DNA of 8,447 nt from Methylovirgula sp. (GCA_030038595.1 JASHSW010000025.1:1-8447), one strand, 5' to 3'; counted from the stretch's first letter, positions 1 to 8,126 are shown. Program-made: numbers and translations. The notes: a model not told the origin generated them from the sequence alone.

Positions 1-1068
1 ACCGACATCGCCTGGCGGCGCGTCAATCATCCAAGCGAAGTCCTCACCATCGGCCAGACGGTGAAGGTGAAGATCATCAAGATCAACCACGAGACGCACC
101 GCATCTCGCTCGGCATGAAGCAATTGCAGGACGATCCCTGGCAGAACATCGAAGCGAAATATCCGGTCGGCACCAGGTTCCACGGACGCGTGACGAACAT
201 CACCGACTACGGCGCCTTCGTCGAACTCGAACCCGGGATCGAAGGGCTGATCCACGTTTCGGAAATGTCTTGGACCAAGAAGAACGTCCACCCCGGCAAG
301 ATCGTGGCGACGAGCCAGGAGGTCGATGTCCAGGTACTCGAAGTCGATCCGGTCAAGCGGCGCATTTCACTCGGCCTCAAACAGACCCTCCCCAATCCTT
401 GGGAGGCGTTCGCCGAGAAACATCCGGCCGGCAGCGAGGTCGAAGGCGAGGTCAAGAACAAGACCGAGTTCGGTCTGTTCATCGGCCTCGAAGGCGATGT
501 CGACGGGATGGTGCATCTCTCCGATCTCGATTGGAACAAGCCCGGCGAGCAGGCCATCGAGGACTACAAGAAGGGCGACATCGTCCGCGCCAAAGTACTC
601 GACGTCGACATGGAGAAGGAACGGATTTCGCTGGGCATCAAGCAACTGACGCCTGATCCTTTCGAAGCCAAGCCCGCCGAGACGGCCGGCGCCGACCTGA
701 AGAAAGGCGCGATCGTCACCTGCGAGGTCGTCGAGGTGAAGGACGGCGGCATCGAGGTGAAGATCGCCGGCACCGACCTCGGTGCGTTCATCAAGCGCGC
801 CGAACTCGCCCGCGATCGGGCCGATCAGCGGCCGGACCGGTTTGCGATCGGCCAGAAGGTCGATGCGCGGATCACCCAGTTCGACCGGCGTGCCCGCAAG
901 GTGGGCGTATCCATCAAAGCGCTGGAAGTCGCCGAGGAGAAGGAAGCCATCGCTCAATTCGGCTCGGCCGACTCCGGCGCTGTGCTGGGCGATATTCTCG
1001 GCGCAGCGCTGAAAGCGCGCGATACCGACACCAAAAAGACCAAAAAGAAAAAGGGCAGCGAGGAATAA
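1..1068 (+). CDS. rpsA: 30S ribosomal protein S1, 3' part (start lies before the window)
   Basis: RpsA binds single-stranded mRNA on the 30S subunit and helps load structured or weak-Shine-Dalgarno messages. The frame is open from base 1, giving 355 residues; alphaproteobacterial S1 proteins are about 560-570 residues, so roughly 200 N-terminal residues are missing. Visible parts, numbered from the first codon here: the end of one S1 (OB-fold) repeat closing with RISLG at 34-38; a full repeat at about 57-128 (GAFVEL, GLIHVSEMSW, RISLG at 121-125); another at about 143-215 (FGLFIGLEG, GMVHLSDLDW, RISLG at 208-212); and a more divergent last repeat at about 235-308 ending VGVSIK. The tail from about 341 is lysine-rich, ending KKTKKKKGSEE. 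The ATG-like codon at 61 is an internal GTG, not the start. sppA follows after 55 bases; cmk would be expected upstream but is outside the window. Confidence 0.97.
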   Translation, partial: TDIAWRRVNHPSEVLTIGQTVKVKIIKINHETHRISLGMKQLQDDPWQNIEAKYPVGTRFHGRVTNITDYGAFVELEPGIEGLIHVSEMSWTKKNVHPGKIVATSQEVDVQVLEVDPVKRRISLGLKQTLPNPWEAFAEKHPAGSEVEGEVKNKTEFGLFIGLEGDVDGMVHLSDLDWNKPGEQAIEDYKKGDIVRAKVLDVDMEKERISLGIKQLTPDPFEAKPAETAGADLKKGAIVTCEVVEVKDGGIEVKIAGTDLGAFIKRAELARDRADQRPDRFAIGQKVDARITQFDRRARKVGVSIKALEVAEEKEAIAQFGSADSGAVLGDILGAALKARDTDTKKTKKKKGSEE

Positions 1069-1118
1069 TCGGGCGAAACACGCCTCGCTTCCTCGAATTC
1101 TTCGAACCCAGGGGTTCG
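1059..1118 (+). promoter_or_regulatory. Overlapping RNA stems across the rpsA stop and the sppA ribosome-binding site (candidate)
   Basis: Three perfect inverted repeats lie in series. Stem A pairs CGAGGAA (1059-1065, last rpsA codons) with TTCCTCG (1089-1095), with a smaller inner stem GGCG/CGCC (1072-1075, 1081-1084). Stem B pairs TCGAA (1093-1097) with TTCGA (1101-1105). Stem C pairs CGAACCC (1103-1109) with GGGTTCG (1112-1118). A and B share bases, and B and C share bases, so A plus C excludes B. Stem C contains most of AGGGG (1110-1114), the probable sppA Shine-Dalgarno. There is no T-tract, so this is not an intrinsic terminator. The pairing is directly visible; a regulatory role is inference. 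Confidence 0.3.
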
Positions 1119-1123
1119 GCGCA

Positions 1124-2092
1124 ATGGCAAATTCGGCCGATTACATCGTCGATCGGCGCCAGCTACGGCGCAAGCTTTCGTTCTGGCGCGGCATGGCAAT
1201 CGCCCTGCTCGTCGTCGGGCTGGGCGTCGTCGGCCTGAAGCTCTCCGGCAAGATCGGGACGGCCAGCTCTTCGCCGCACATCGCGCGGGTTTCGATCAGC
1301 GGGCTCATTACCGGCAACCGCGCCACGCTGAAGCTCCTGGACGATGTCTCCAAATCAGGTGCGAAAGGCGTCATCCTGGCGATCGACAGCCCTGGAGGCA
1401 CGACCACCGGTGCGGAACGGCTCTATGACGCGATCCGCCGGCTCGCGGCGAAGAAGCCGACGGTGGCGGTCGTCGGCAATATGGCCGCCTCCGGCGCCTA
1501 CATCGCCGCGATCGGCAGCGATCGTATCTTCGCGCAGGGCAATTCCCTGGTGGGCTCGATCGGCGTCCTCATCCAATACCCGGATTTCTCGAAATTGATG
1601 GGCAAGGTCGGCGTCGAGGTGGACGCGGTAAAGTCCTCGCCTCTGAAGGCCGAGCCGAGCGGTTTTGAACCGACCACGCCGGAAGTGCGTGCCGCCCTCG
1701 CTTCGCTGGTCGACGACAGCTATCAATGGTTCAAGGGGCTGGTAAAGCAGCGGCGCGCGATGAGCGATGCGCAACTCGCCGCGGTCGATGACGGCCGGGT
1801 TTTCACCGGCCGCCAAGCTCTAGGCCTGAAACTGATCGACGAAATTGGCGGCGAACGCGAGGCAATCGCTTGGATGGAGCGCGCCAAGGGCGTTCCGCAC
1901 GGCCTTCCAATACGCGATTGGAAATCGCAAAGCGAGCTCGAACGGCTTGGGATTCTAAGCACTTCCGCAGGGATTGCGAATGCGCTGGGGTTCGCCGGCT
2001 TGGCGCAATTCCTCGACCGCACTGCAACCTACGCGCAGGCACAATACCTTGACGGTCTCGTATCGATTTGGCAGGTTGGCGCGACCGATTGA
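1124..2092 (+). CDS. sppA: Signal peptide peptidase SppA, membrane-anchored S49 serine peptidase
   Basis: SppA degrades cleaved signal peptides in the cytoplasmic membrane with a Ser-Lys dyad. The 322-residue protein is the short single-domain form, unlike the duplicated enzyme of about 600 residues in E. coli. A basic N-terminus (RRQLRRK, 11-17) precedes one hydrophobic segment at about 22-40, a typical uncleaved anchor. The peptidase core follows: GVILAIDSPGG (82-92), then nucleophile Ser123 in NMAASGAY, and Lys175 in SSPLKAEPSG as general base. The 52-residue Ser-Lys spacing equals that of Bacillus subtilis SppA as I recall it (S147/K199). GRVFTGRQALGLKLID (224-239) is the family's conserved C-terminal motif. 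The ATG at 1124 is chosen because AGGGG (1110-1114) lies nine bases upstream and the anchor is complete. It sits between rpsA and ihfB, as in many alphaproteobacteria. Substrates in this organism are not shown by the sequence. Confidence 0.93.
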   Translation: MANSADYIVDRRQLRRKLSFWRGMAIALLVVGLGVVGLKLSGKIGTASSSPHIARVSISGLITGNRATLKLLDDVSKSGAKGVILAIDSPGGTTTGAERLYDAIRRLAAKKPTVAVVGNMAASGAYIAAIGSDRIFAQGNSLVGSIGVLIQYPDFSKLMGKVGVEVDAVKSSPLKAEPSGFEPTTPEVRAALASLVDDSYQWFKGLVKQRRAMSDAQLAAVDDGRVFTGRQALGLKLIDEIGGEREAIAWMERAKGVPHGLPIRDWKSQSELERLGILSTSAGIANALGFAGLAQFLDRTATYAQAQYLDGLVSIWQVGATD

Positions 2093-2239
2093 AACAGGGC
2101 CACATCAGGGCGCCGACGATTTCAATGATCCAATCGGCGGCAACGTTGGGCGATTTCAGGGCTGAGTCACCCAAAAATATTGCGCGGAAAAGTTGGATTT
2201 GAAGCTTCAGCTTGAGTGGCGGAGCGGCGGGGGCGGGAT
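2093..2239 (+). other. Intergenic region sppA-ihfB with inverted repeats
   Basis: No gene is seen in these 147 bases. CGCCGA (2111-2116) pairs with TCGGCG (2134-2139), with an inner GAT/ATC pair (2118-2120, 2128-2130), forming a possible hairpin just after sppA; no T-run follows, so it is at best a weak terminator candidate. CGATTTCA occurs twice (2117-2124 and 2151-2158). TGAAGCTTCA (2200-2209) is a perfect 10-base palindrome 30 bases before the ihfB start. The stretch around 2171-2206 is AT-richer than the flanking genes and could hold the ihfB promoter, but I cannot place convincing -35 and -10 boxes. Confidence 0.25.
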
Positions 2240-2530
2240 ATGATTAAGTCGGAACTCGTGCAGCGGATTGCGGATCGCAACCCGCACCTCTACTTGCGCG
2301 ATGTCGAAAAGATCGTCAACGCCATCCTCGATGAAATCACCAACGCTTTGGCGCGCGGCGACCGGGTGGAACTGCGCGGTTTCGGCGCCTTTTCGGTCAA
2401 GCGCCGCGATGCGCGGCTTGGCCGCAATCCACGCACCGGCGCACACGTCACGGTCGATGAGAAGGCGGTGCCATTCTTCAAGACCGGCAAGGAAATGCGC
2501 GAGCGTCTCAACGACGGCTATACCGGCTGA
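2240..2530 (+). CDS. ihfB: Integration host factor subunit beta
   Basis: IhfB pairs with IhfA to form the nucleoid protein that binds specific sites and bends DNA sharply, aiding sigma-54 transcription, replication and recombination. The 96-residue product matches the family length. N-terminal helices (about 2-40, [18 protein letters not shown]) form the dimer core; the DNA-binding beta-arm runs from about 43 to 75, with [11 protein letters not shown] (46-56) and GRNPRTG (61-67). Pro64 is the proline that intercalates at the kink in IHF/HU proteins. HLYLRDVE near the N-terminus and the rpsA neighbourhood favour IhfB over HU or IhfA. I choose the ATG at 2240 because the protein then begins MIKSEL as in other IhfB proteins; an in-frame GTG at 2216 would add eight residues (MAERRGRD) unlike the family. 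The bases just before the ATG are very G-rich (GGGGGCGGG), which may act as the ribosome-binding site. Confidence 0.95.
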   Translation: MIKSELVQRIADRNPHLYLRDVEKIVNAILDEITNALARGDRVELRGFGAFSVKRRDARLGRNPRTGAHVTVDEKAVPFFKTGKEMRERLNDGYTG

Positions 2531-2556
2531 GCCTGTCGGACGCCCGTGAGAACGCG

Positions 2557-2847
2557 ATGAAACGGGCTCTGCAACTCATCGTTCTCGTACCGCTTGCGGT
2601 GATCGGCCTCGCGCTGGCCGTCGCCAATCGCGCCGACGTCGTCGTTTCGTTCGATCCGTTTTCCAGCGATACCACCGGCCAGTTCCAAGCGCCGCTCTTT
2701 GTGGTTCTCATTCTTGCCGTCATGTTCGGCGTCGTGCTCGGCGGTCTGGCAACCTGGTTCGGGCAAGGCAAATACCGGCGCGCCTCGCGCGATCTGCGCG
2801 CCGAAGCGGCGCGACTGCGCGAGGAAGCGCGTCATCCGAACACCTGA
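2557..2847 (+). CDS. lapA: LapA/DUF1049 small inner-membrane protein
   Basis: This 96-residue protein has the lipopolysaccharide assembly protein A (DUF1049) architecture. Two hydrophobic helices lie at about 5-23 and 46-68, joined by a short segment with the characteristic NRADVVVSFDPF (24-35). After the second helix (GVVLGGLATWF, 58-68) comes a charged, probably coiled-coil tail (about 72-92: KYRRASRDLRAEAARLREEA) expected in the cytoplasm. In E. coli the related LapA works with LapB in controlling LPS synthesis through LpxC turnover; no lapB is visible here, so that role is carried over from the family rather than shown. The gene starts 26 bases after ihfB, and the ihfB-lapA order is seen in many proteobacteria. 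GTGAG (2546-2550), six bases before the ATG, is a weak ribosome-binding site. The family assignment is firm; the exact function in this lineage is less so. Confidence 0.85.
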   Translation: MKRALQLIVLVPLAVIGLALAVANRADVVVSFDPFSSDTTGQFQAPLFVVLILAVMFGVVLGGLATWFGQGKYRRASRDLRAEAARLREEARHPNT

Positions 2848-2910
2848 CGGTCCTGGATCGGCCAAACAATCGAGTGTTGCGGACGACGGCTCGATCTGCA
2901 AGACGAGAGC

Positions 2911-3579
2911 ATGGCTATCGTCAAGATTTGCGGTCTTTCGACTCCGGAGACGCTGGAAGCGGCGCTGGCGGCCGGCGCCGACATGGTCGGCTTCGTCCGC
3001 TTCGAAAAAAGCCCACGCCATGTTTCGCTGGAAACGGCGCGGGCCCTCGGCCGGCAGGTCGGCCGACGCGCCCGCAAAGTGCTGTTGACGGTCGATGCCG
3101 ACGATGCCGCGCTCGCCGCCTCCGTCGAGGCGCTTTTGCCCGATGTTCTCCAACTGCACGGAAACGAGACGCCGCAGCGCGTTGCGGCGCTCAAGGCCGG
3201 GTTCGGCTTGCCGGTCATGAAGGCGATTGCGATCGGCGCGCGAACCGATCTCACGCAGATCGCCGTCTATGAAGGTGTCGCCGATCTACTTTTGTTGGAT
3301 TCGCGGGCGGCGGACTCAGTGCTTCCGGGCGGCACCGGCAGGACGTTCGATTGGACATTGCTCGAGGGCTTAAAATTGCGAAAACCATGGCTGCTTGCCG
3401 GCGGCCTCGATGCGGACAATGTCGGCGCGGCGCTTGCCGCGACGCAGGCGCCGGGCGTCGATGTTTCCTCCGGGGTCGAGCGCCCCCCGGGCGTTAAGGA
3501 TGCAACCAAGATCGCCGCCTTTGTTGGCGCGGCGCGGGCGGCCGGGGAAAAGCTTGGATCGGCGCAAAAGACCGGCTAG
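2911..3579 (+). CDS. trpF: Phosphoribosylanthranilate isomerase
   Basis: TrpF carries out the Amadori rearrangement of N-(5-phosphoribosyl)anthranilate to CdRP in cytoplasmic tryptophan synthesis. The 222-residue single-domain TIM barrel has the expected motifs: VKICGL with the catalytic cysteine at Cys7, MVGFVRFEKSPRHVS (25-39), QLHG (81-84), LLLDSRA with the catalytic acid Asp130, GGTGRTFDW (140-148), LLAGGLDADNV (161-171), and the phosphate-binding VDVSSGVE (183-190). It is a stand-alone protein, not fused to TrpC as in E. coli. A 63-base gap separates it from lapA and holds a 6-base inverted repeat (ATCGAG 2869-2874 / CTCGAT 2890-2895). GAGAG (2905-2909) is a modest ribosome-binding site. 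It leads the trpFBA block; trpE, trpD and trpC are not nearby, the split arrangement usual in alphaproteobacteria. Confidence 0.96.
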   Translation: MAIVKICGLSTPETLEAALAAGADMVGFVRFEKSPRHVSLETARALGRQVGRRARKVLLTVDADDAALAASVEALLPDVLQLHGNETPQRVAALKAGFGLPVMKAIAIGARTDLTQIAVYEGVADLLLLDSRAADSVLPGGTGRTFDWTLLEGLKLRKPWLLAGGLDADNVGAALAATQAPGVDVSSGVERPPGVKDATKIAAFVGAARAAGEKLGSAQKTG

Positions 3580-3588
3580 AGCACGCCC

Positions 3589-4821
3589 ATGAAGCCGGAA
3601 ATTCCCAATTCCTTCCGCACCGGGCCCGACGAGCGCGGCCATTTCGGCGTCTACGGCGGCAGGTTCGTCGCCGAAACGCTGATGCCGTTGATCCTCGATC
3701 TCGAACGCCATTATGAGGCGGCAAAGCGCGATCCGGCCTTCAAGGCGGAACTCGATCACCTGCTGACCCATTACGTGGGGCGCCCGAGCCCGCTCTATTT
3801 CGCCGAGCGGCTGACCGATTACGCGCGGGAGAAGGCGACCGGCGGGCGCGGCGCCAAGATCTATTTCAAGCGCGAGGAGCTGAATCACACCGGCGCGCAT
3901 AAGATCAACAACGTGCTCGGCCAGATCCTGCTGGCGCGGCGCATGGGCAAGAGCCGCATTATCGCCGAGACGGGCGCCGGCCAGCACGGTGTCGCCACGG
4001 CGACGGCTTGCGCGAAATTCGGTCTCGAATGCATCGTCTATATGGGCGCCGTCGACGTCGAGCGGCAAAAGCCCAACGTGTTCCGCATGAACATGCTCGG
4101 CGCGAAAGTGGTCCCCGTGCTCTCCGGGGCGCGCACGCTCAAGGACGCGATGAACGAGGCGCTGCGCGACTGGGTCACGAATGTCGAGAACACGTTCTAT
4201 TGCATCGGCACGGTGGCGGGCCCGCATCCCTATCCGGCCATGGTGCGCGACTTCCAATGCATCATCGGCGAAGAGACGCGCGCGCAGATGCTCGCGGCCG
4301 AAGGCCGGCTGCCCGATTCGCTCATTGCCTGCATTGGCGGCGGTTCGAACGCGATGGGCTTGTTTCATCCGTTCCTCGACGAGCGGCAGATCGAGATCTA
4401 CGGCGTCGAGGCGGCTGGCTACGGGCTCGACAAGAAACATGCGGCTTCGCTTGCCGGCGGCAGGCCCGGCGTGCTGCACGGCAATCGCACCTATTTGCTG
4501 ATGGACGGCGACGGGCAGATCGAAGAAGGCCATTCGATCTCGGCGGGGCTCGATTACCCCGGCATAGGCCCCGAACATGCGTGGCTCAAAGAGACCGGCC
4601 GCGTCATTTATCTTTCGGCAACCGACGACGAAGCGCTCGCCGCCTTCCAGCTTTGCGCCAAGCTCGAAGGGATCATTCCGGCGCTGGAGCCGGCGCACGC
4701 GCTCGCCCGCGCGGTCGAGATCGCGGCTGAGAAGCCGCGCGATCATCTGATGGTCGTGAACCTATCCGGCCGCGGCGACAAGGATCTCTTTACCGTCGCC
4801 GATCATCTGGGCGGGATGTGA
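3589..4821 (+). CDS. trpB: Tryptophan synthase beta chain
   Basis: TrpB is the PLP enzyme that condenses indole, channelled from TrpA, with L-serine to give tryptophan. The 410-residue length is normal for a TrpB1-type chain. Key residues are visible: Lys105 in HTGAHKINN forms the PLP Schiff base (E. coli K87); Glu127 in AETGAGQHG is the catalytic acid (E. coli E109, same 22-residue spacing); GGGSNAMG (250-257) binds the cofactor phosphate; Ser393 in NLSGRGDKD contacts the pyridine nitrogen. LEPAHALA (366-373) is also conserved. The N-terminal motif [17 protein letters not shown] (17-33) supports the ATG at 3589, nine bases after the trpF stop, although no strong Shine-Dalgarno is seen, which suggests translational coupling. 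The stop codon is followed with no gap by the trpA ATG, fitting production of equal amounts of the alpha2-beta2 complex. Confidence 0.98.
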   Translation: MKPEIPNSFRTGPDERGHFGVYGGRFVAETLMPLILDLERHYEAAKRDPAFKAELDHLLTHYVGRPSPLYFAERLTDYAREKATGGRGAKIYFKREELNHTGAHKINNVLGQILLARRMGKSRIIAETGAGQHGVATATACAKFGLECIVYMGAVDVERQKPNVFRMNMLGAKVVPVLSGARTLKDAMNEALRDWVTNVENTFYCIGTVAGPHPYPAMVRDFQCIIGEETRAQMLAAEGRLPDSLIACIGGGSNAMGLFHPFLDERQIEIYGVEAAGYGLDKKHAASLAGGRPGVLHGNRTYLLMDGDGQIEEGHSISAGLDYPGIGPEHAWLKETGRVIYLSATDDEALAAFQLCAKLEGIIPALEPAHALARAVEIAAEKPRDHLMVVNLSGRGDKDLFTVADHLGGM

Positions 4822-5673
4822 ATGCGCCGCATCGAAACCCGTTTCGCCGAACTCGCCCGCGCCCGCCGTGCGGCTCTCGTGACCTTCGTCATGGCCGGCG
4901 ATCCGGATCTCGAAACCTCCCTGGCGATTCTCAAGGCGCTGCCGGCGGCGGGCGCCGATGTGATCGAACTCGGCATGCCGTTCACCGATCCGATGGCCGA
5001 TGGGCCGGCGATCCAGGCGGCGGGCTTGCGCGCCCTCCATGCCGGAACGACGCTCGCCAAGACTCTCGCGCTCGCCGCCGACTTCCGCGCCCACGACCGC
5101 ACGACGCCGCTGGTCCTCATGGGCTATTACAATCCGATCTACGTGCATGGCGTTAGGCAATTTCTTGCCGAGGCGAAGAAGGCGGGCGTCGATGGCGTGA
5201 TCGTCGTCGATCTGCCGCCCGAGGAAGATTCGGAGCTTTGCATCCCGGCGCGCGAAGCCGGTCTCGCCTTCATCCGGCTCGCAACGCCCACCACGGACGC
5301 GGCGCGCCTTCCCGCCGTGCTCGCCCACACTTCCGGCTTCCTCTACTACGTCTCGATCACCGGGATCACCGGCGCAGGCGCGCCGGACGTCGCCAAAGTA
5401 ACGGCCGCTGTCGCCCGGCTGAAGCAACATACGGATCTGCCGGTCGCCGTCGGCTTTGGCGTGAAGAATGCCGCAAGCGCCGCGGCGATCGCGTCCATCG
5501 CGGATGGGGTTGTGGTAGGCTCGGCGCTCGTCGAGGCGATACGCAAGTCGCTGGACGAAGCGGGACGGCCGACGCCGGGCAGCGTCGCGGCGGTCACGGG
5601 TCTCGTGCGGGAACTGGCGGCAGGTGTGCATGCCGCCGCCCGAGGCTTTGCGCGGACCGGCCAGAGCGCATAG
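4822..5673 (+). CDS. trpA: Tryptophan synthase alpha chain
   Basis: TrpA cleaves indole-3-glycerol phosphate to indole and glyceraldehyde 3-phosphate and passes indole down a tunnel to TrpB. The 283-residue TIM barrel has Glu49 in IELGMPF and Asp60 in PMADGP, the catalytic pair, at exactly the E. coli numbers. Other motifs are [12 protein letters not shown] (99-110), VDLPPEE (129-135), YVSITGITG (176-184), and the phosphate-binding GFGVKN (211-216) and VGSALVEAI (232-240). The ATG immediately follows the trpB stop (TGA 4819-4821), so ribosomes probably reinitiate; the GGGCGGG before it sits inside the last trpB codons. The C-terminus runs some 15 residues beyond the conserved core with an alanine-rich tail. 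accD begins 52 bases later, the usual neighbour in this bacterial group. No key residue is missing. Confidence 0.98.
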   Translation: MRRIETRFAELARARRAALVTFVMAGDPDLETSLAILKALPAAGADVIELGMPFTDPMADGPAIQAAGLRALHAGTTLAKTLALAADFRAHDRTTPLVLMGYYNPIYVHGVRQFLAEAKKAGVDGVIVVDLPPEEDSELCIPAREAGLAFIRLATPTTDAARLPAVLAHTSGFLYYVSITGITGAGAPDVAKVTAAVARLKQHTDLPVAVGFGVKNAASAAAIASIADGVVVGSALVEAIRKSLDEAGRPTPGSVAAVTGLVRELAAGVHAAARGFARTGQSA

Positions 5674-5725
5674 ATTGGCAGGAAAGCGGCTCCCGAATTT
5701 GTCTCGCTAGCACCAAGGGCTTGAT

Positions 5726-6595
5726 ATGAATTGGATTTCCAATGTCGTTCCACCGAAGATCCGCTCCTTCCTGCGCCGCGAAACCCCCGAAAATCTCTGG
5801 GTCAAATGTCCGGAGAGCGGCGAGCTCATCTTCCACAAGGACCTCGAATCCAATTTCTACGTCGTGCCGGGTTCCGGTTACCACATGCGCATGCCGACCA
5901 AGGCGCGGCTCGAAATGCTGTTCGACGACGCTGCCTATAGCGATCTGCCGGCCCCCGAAGTCCCGCTCGATCCGCTGAAGTTCCGCGACATCAAACGCTA
6001 TACCGACCGGTTGAAAGAGAACCGGCTGAAAACCGGCGCGAACGACGCCGTGCGCGTCTGCACCGGCCGGCTCGAAGGCATGGATGTGACGGTCGCAATC
6101 CAGGATTTCGAGTTTTTGGGCGGCTCGCTCGGCATGGCGGCGGGCGAGGCCATCGTTGCCGGCATGATGCGTGCCGTCGAAAGCCAAACGCCGTTCATCA
6201 TTTTCACGGCCTCCGGCGGGGCGCGCATGCAAGAAGGCATCTTTTCGCTGATGCAGATGCCGCGCACGACCATCGCCGTGCAGCGCTTGCGCGCCGCCAA
6301 ACTGCCGTACATCGTGGTCCTGACCAATCCGACGACCGGCGGCGTCACCGCCTCTTACGCGATGCTCGGCGACATTCATATCGCCGAGCCGGGGGCGGTG
6401 ATCGGCTTTGCCGGGGCGCGGGTGATCGAGCAGACGATCCGCGAGCGCCTCCCGGAAGGCTTCCAGCGCGCCGAATATCTGCAGACGCACGGCATGGTCG
6501 ATATGGTCGTGCGCCGCCATGAGATGCGCGCCACCTTGGCGCGGGTCTGCGCGCTGCTGATGCAACGACCTGCTTTGGAACGCGACGCCGCATGA
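5726..6595 (+). CDS. accD: Acetyl-CoA carboxylase carboxyltransferase subunit beta (zinc-ribbon-less form)
   Basis: AccD, with AccA, transfers carboxyl from biotin on AccB to acetyl-CoA, giving malonyl-CoA for fatty acid synthesis. The 289-residue protein has the expected crotonase-like core: [17 protein letters not shown] (125-141), [11 protein letters not shown] (161-171), [18 protein letters not shown] (199-216) and [12 protein letters not shown] (227-238). The N-terminal segment aligns with the four-cysteine zinc ribbon of E. coli AccD, but only Cys28 remains; the other three positions read Ser31, Val47 and Ser50 ([16 protein letters not shown] and [11 protein letters not shown]). As I recall, this loss is shared by rhizobial AccD proteins, so it looks like a lineage trait rather than damage. 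The ATG at 5726 has AAGGG (5715-5719) six bases upstream, and the product begins MNWISN as in relatives. The last four bases overlap the folC start (ATGA). Confidence 0.97.
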   Translation: MNWISNVVPPKIRSFLRRETPENLWVKCPESGELIFHKDLESNFYVVPGSGYHMRMPTKARLEMLFDDAAYSDLPAPEVPLDPLKFRDIKRYTDRLKENRLKTGANDAVRVCTGRLEGMDVTVAIQDFEFLGGSLGMAAGEAIVAGMMRAVESQTPFIIFTASGGARMQEGIFSLMQMPRTTIAVQRLRAAKLPYIVVLTNPTTGGVTASYAMLGDIHIAEPGAVIGFAGARVIEQTIRERLPEGFQRAEYLQTHGMVDMVVRRHEMRATLARVCALLMQRPALERDAA

Positions 6596-7932
6596 GCGGG
6601 GCGGCCATCGACACCTCCGACGAGTGGGATGCGATCCTGGCGCGCCTGCTCGATCTTCATCCGAAGAAGATCGACCTGTCGCTCGGCCGCGTCGTGCGCC
6701 TGCTCGATGCGTTGGGCGCGCCGCAAGACCGGCTGCCGCCGGTCATCCACGTCGCTGGCACCAACGGCAAGGGTTCGAGCATCGCCTTCATGCGGGCAAT
6801 CCTGGAGGCGGCGGGCAAAAGCGTACATGTCTACACTTCGCCGCATCTGGTGCGCTTTCACGAGCGCATCCGGCTCGGGCGCAAAGGCGGCGGCCGGCTG
6901 GTCGGCGACGCCGAGCTCGCCGCCGTCCTGAAGCTGTGCGAAACCGTCAATGCCGGCGCGCCGATCACCTTTTTCGAGATCACTACGGCGGCGGCGCTGA
7001 AACTCTTTAGCGAGCACCCGGCCGACGTTCTTCTACTCGAAGTGGGGCTCGGCGGCCGGCTCGATGCCACCAACGTCGTCGAACGCCCCGTCGCGACGCT
7101 GATCACCCCCGTCTCCATCGATCATCCGGAATTCCTCGGGTCCACGGTTCCCGAGATTGCCGCCGAAAAGGCCGGGATCTTGAAACCCGGCGTGACGTCG
7201 ATCATCGGCGCGCAGCCGCCTGAGGCATTCGCGGTCATGGAGCGACGGGCCGGAGAGATCGGGGCGCCGCTGCGGGTAGCCGGCCGCGATTTCTTCGTCC
7301 GCGAAGAGCACGGACGGCTGCTTTTCGAGGACGAGCGCGGCCTCCTCGATCTGCCGCTCCCCCGCCTCGTTGGCCGCCACCAGCATCAGAACGCGGCTGC
7401 GGCGATCGCCACGCTGCGCGCCGCCGAGCCGTGCATTCCGATTACCGCGATCGAGCTTGGAGTTGCGACCGCCAAGTGGCCGGCGCGACTGCAGCGCTTG
7501 CAAAAGGGCCGCGTCGTGGCGCCCGCTCCGGAGGGTGCCGAGATCTGGCTCGACGGCGCCCATAACGAAGACGGTGCACGCGCTCTCGCCCAGGCCATGG
7601 CCGATTGCGAGGAAAAAGCGCCAAGACCGCTGGTTCTCATCTGCGGGACGCTTGCCAGCAAAGACACCGCCGCCTTCCTGCGCGCCTTCAAGGGCCTGGC
7701 GCAGGAGGTGCTTGCCGTGCCCGTCACCGGAGAGCACATCGCGCGGCCGCCGGTCGAAGTCGCCGCGCTCGCCAATGCGGCGGGCATTCCGGCCGTCGCC
7801 TGCGAGAACATCGAGCAGGCGCTGCGCTTTCTGGCGGCACGCGAATGGGCGCTGCCGCCGCGTATCCTCATCGCCGGCAGCCTTTATCTTGCCGGCGAGG
7901 TGCTGCGCTTCAACGGCACGCCGCTGTTGTAA
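6592..7932 (+). CDS. folC: Bifunctional folylpolyglutamate synthase / dihydrofolate synthase
   Basis: FolC joins glutamate to dihydropteroate, making dihydrofolate, and adds further glutamates to folates, using ATP in the cytoplasm. The 446-residue Mur-ligase-family protein shows, in order: P-loop [10 protein letters not shown] (53-62), [13 protein letters not shown] (81-93), FFEITTAAA (127-135), [14 protein letters not shown] (148-161), DHPEFLG (177-183), [11 protein letters not shown] (190-200) whose Lys193 is the position carbamylated in this family, [11 protein letters not shown] (261-271), WPARLQ (296-301), and the C-terminal-domain motifs WLDGAHN (319-325) and GSLYLAGE (429-436). The ATG at 6592 overlaps the accD stop as ATGA, pointing to coupled translation. 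A C-terminal addition beyond the ligase fold is not seen. Nothing suggests a loss of activity. In many related genomes a thioredoxin gene follows folC; here a PQQ cluster follows instead. Confidence 0.96.
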   Translation: MSGAAIDTSDEWDAILARLLDLHPKKIDLSLGRVVRLLDALGAPQDRLPPVIHVAGTNGKGSSIAFMRAILEAAGKSVHVYTSPHLVRFHERIRLGRKGGGRLVGDAELAAVLKLCETVNAGAPITFFEITTAAALKLFSEHPADVLLLEVGLGGRLDATNVVERPVATLITPVSIDHPEFLGSTVPEIAAEKAGILKPGVTSIIGAQPPEAFAVMERRAGEIGAPLRVAGRDFFVREEHGRLLFEDERGLLDLPLPRLVGRHQHQNAAAAIATLRAAEPCIPITAIELGVATAKWPARLQRLQKGRVVAPAPEGAEIWLDGAHNEDGARALAQAMADCEEKAPRPLVLICGTLASKDTAAFLRAFKGLAQEVLAVPVTGEHIARPPVEVAALANAAGIPAVACENIEQALRFLAAREWALPPRILIAGSLYLAGEVLRFNGTPLL

Positions 7933-8067
7933 AGCGCGTTGCGCAGGCGCGAATCGGCCCCCTCTTTGCGGGGAGCCGTTGCGGTTGCGCCGCGCCGCGC
8001 CCGGGAGTGTCAGAATTGCGTAATCTGCCTGTAAGGCGGGCCTCAAAAAGCTCCCGAAATCGAACTT

Positions 8068-8090
8068 CGCGAGACGCGTTCCGGCTCGCG
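8068..8090. repeat. Inverted repeat upstream of the pqqA promoter
   Basis: CGCGAG at 8068-8073 is repeated in inverse at 8085-8090 (CTCGCG) with an 11-base spacer. It ends seven bases before the candidate -35 box at 8098. That place would suit an activator site; alternatively it is a transcribed hairpin at the end of the folC message, though no T-run follows. Role not determined. Confidence 0.25.
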
Positions 8091-8097
8091 TAAGCGT

Positions 8098-8126
8098 TTG
8101 ATTGTAAAACATCTGTAAGAAATACT
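8098..8126 (+). promoter_or_regulatory. Candidate sigma-70 type promoter for pqqA
   Basis: TTGATT (8098-8103) as -35 and AATACT (8121-8126) as -10 are separated by the ideal 17 bases, in a locally AT-rich patch. Transcription would begin near 8133, leaving a leader of roughly 95 bases before pqqA. This is a consensus match by eye, not proof. Confidence 0.35.

Noticed and set aside
2216..2239. GTG at 2216 as an upstream start for ihfB
   Set aside because: It adds MAERRGRD, which is unlike IhfB N-termini; starting at ATG 2240 gives the standard MIKSEL beginning and family length.
2093..2239. IHF-type autoregulatory binding site upstream of ihfB
   Set aside because: I found no acceptable match to WATCAANNNNTTR on inspection of this gap.
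3370..4746. Long minus-strand open frame (458 codons) opposite trpF and trpB
   Set aside because: It lies entirely opposite two certain genes, its product is low-complexity and rich in Arg, Ala, His and Asp, and it shows no family motif. GC-rich codon bias of the real strand creates such frames.
5594..6565. Minus-strand open frame (323 codons) opposite accD
   Set aside because: Antisense shadow of accD with no recognisable domain.
7933..8060. Intrinsic terminator after folC
   Set aside because: Several short GC stems exist, including CGGGAG/CTCCCG (8002-8007, 8051-8056), but none is compact and followed by a T-tract.
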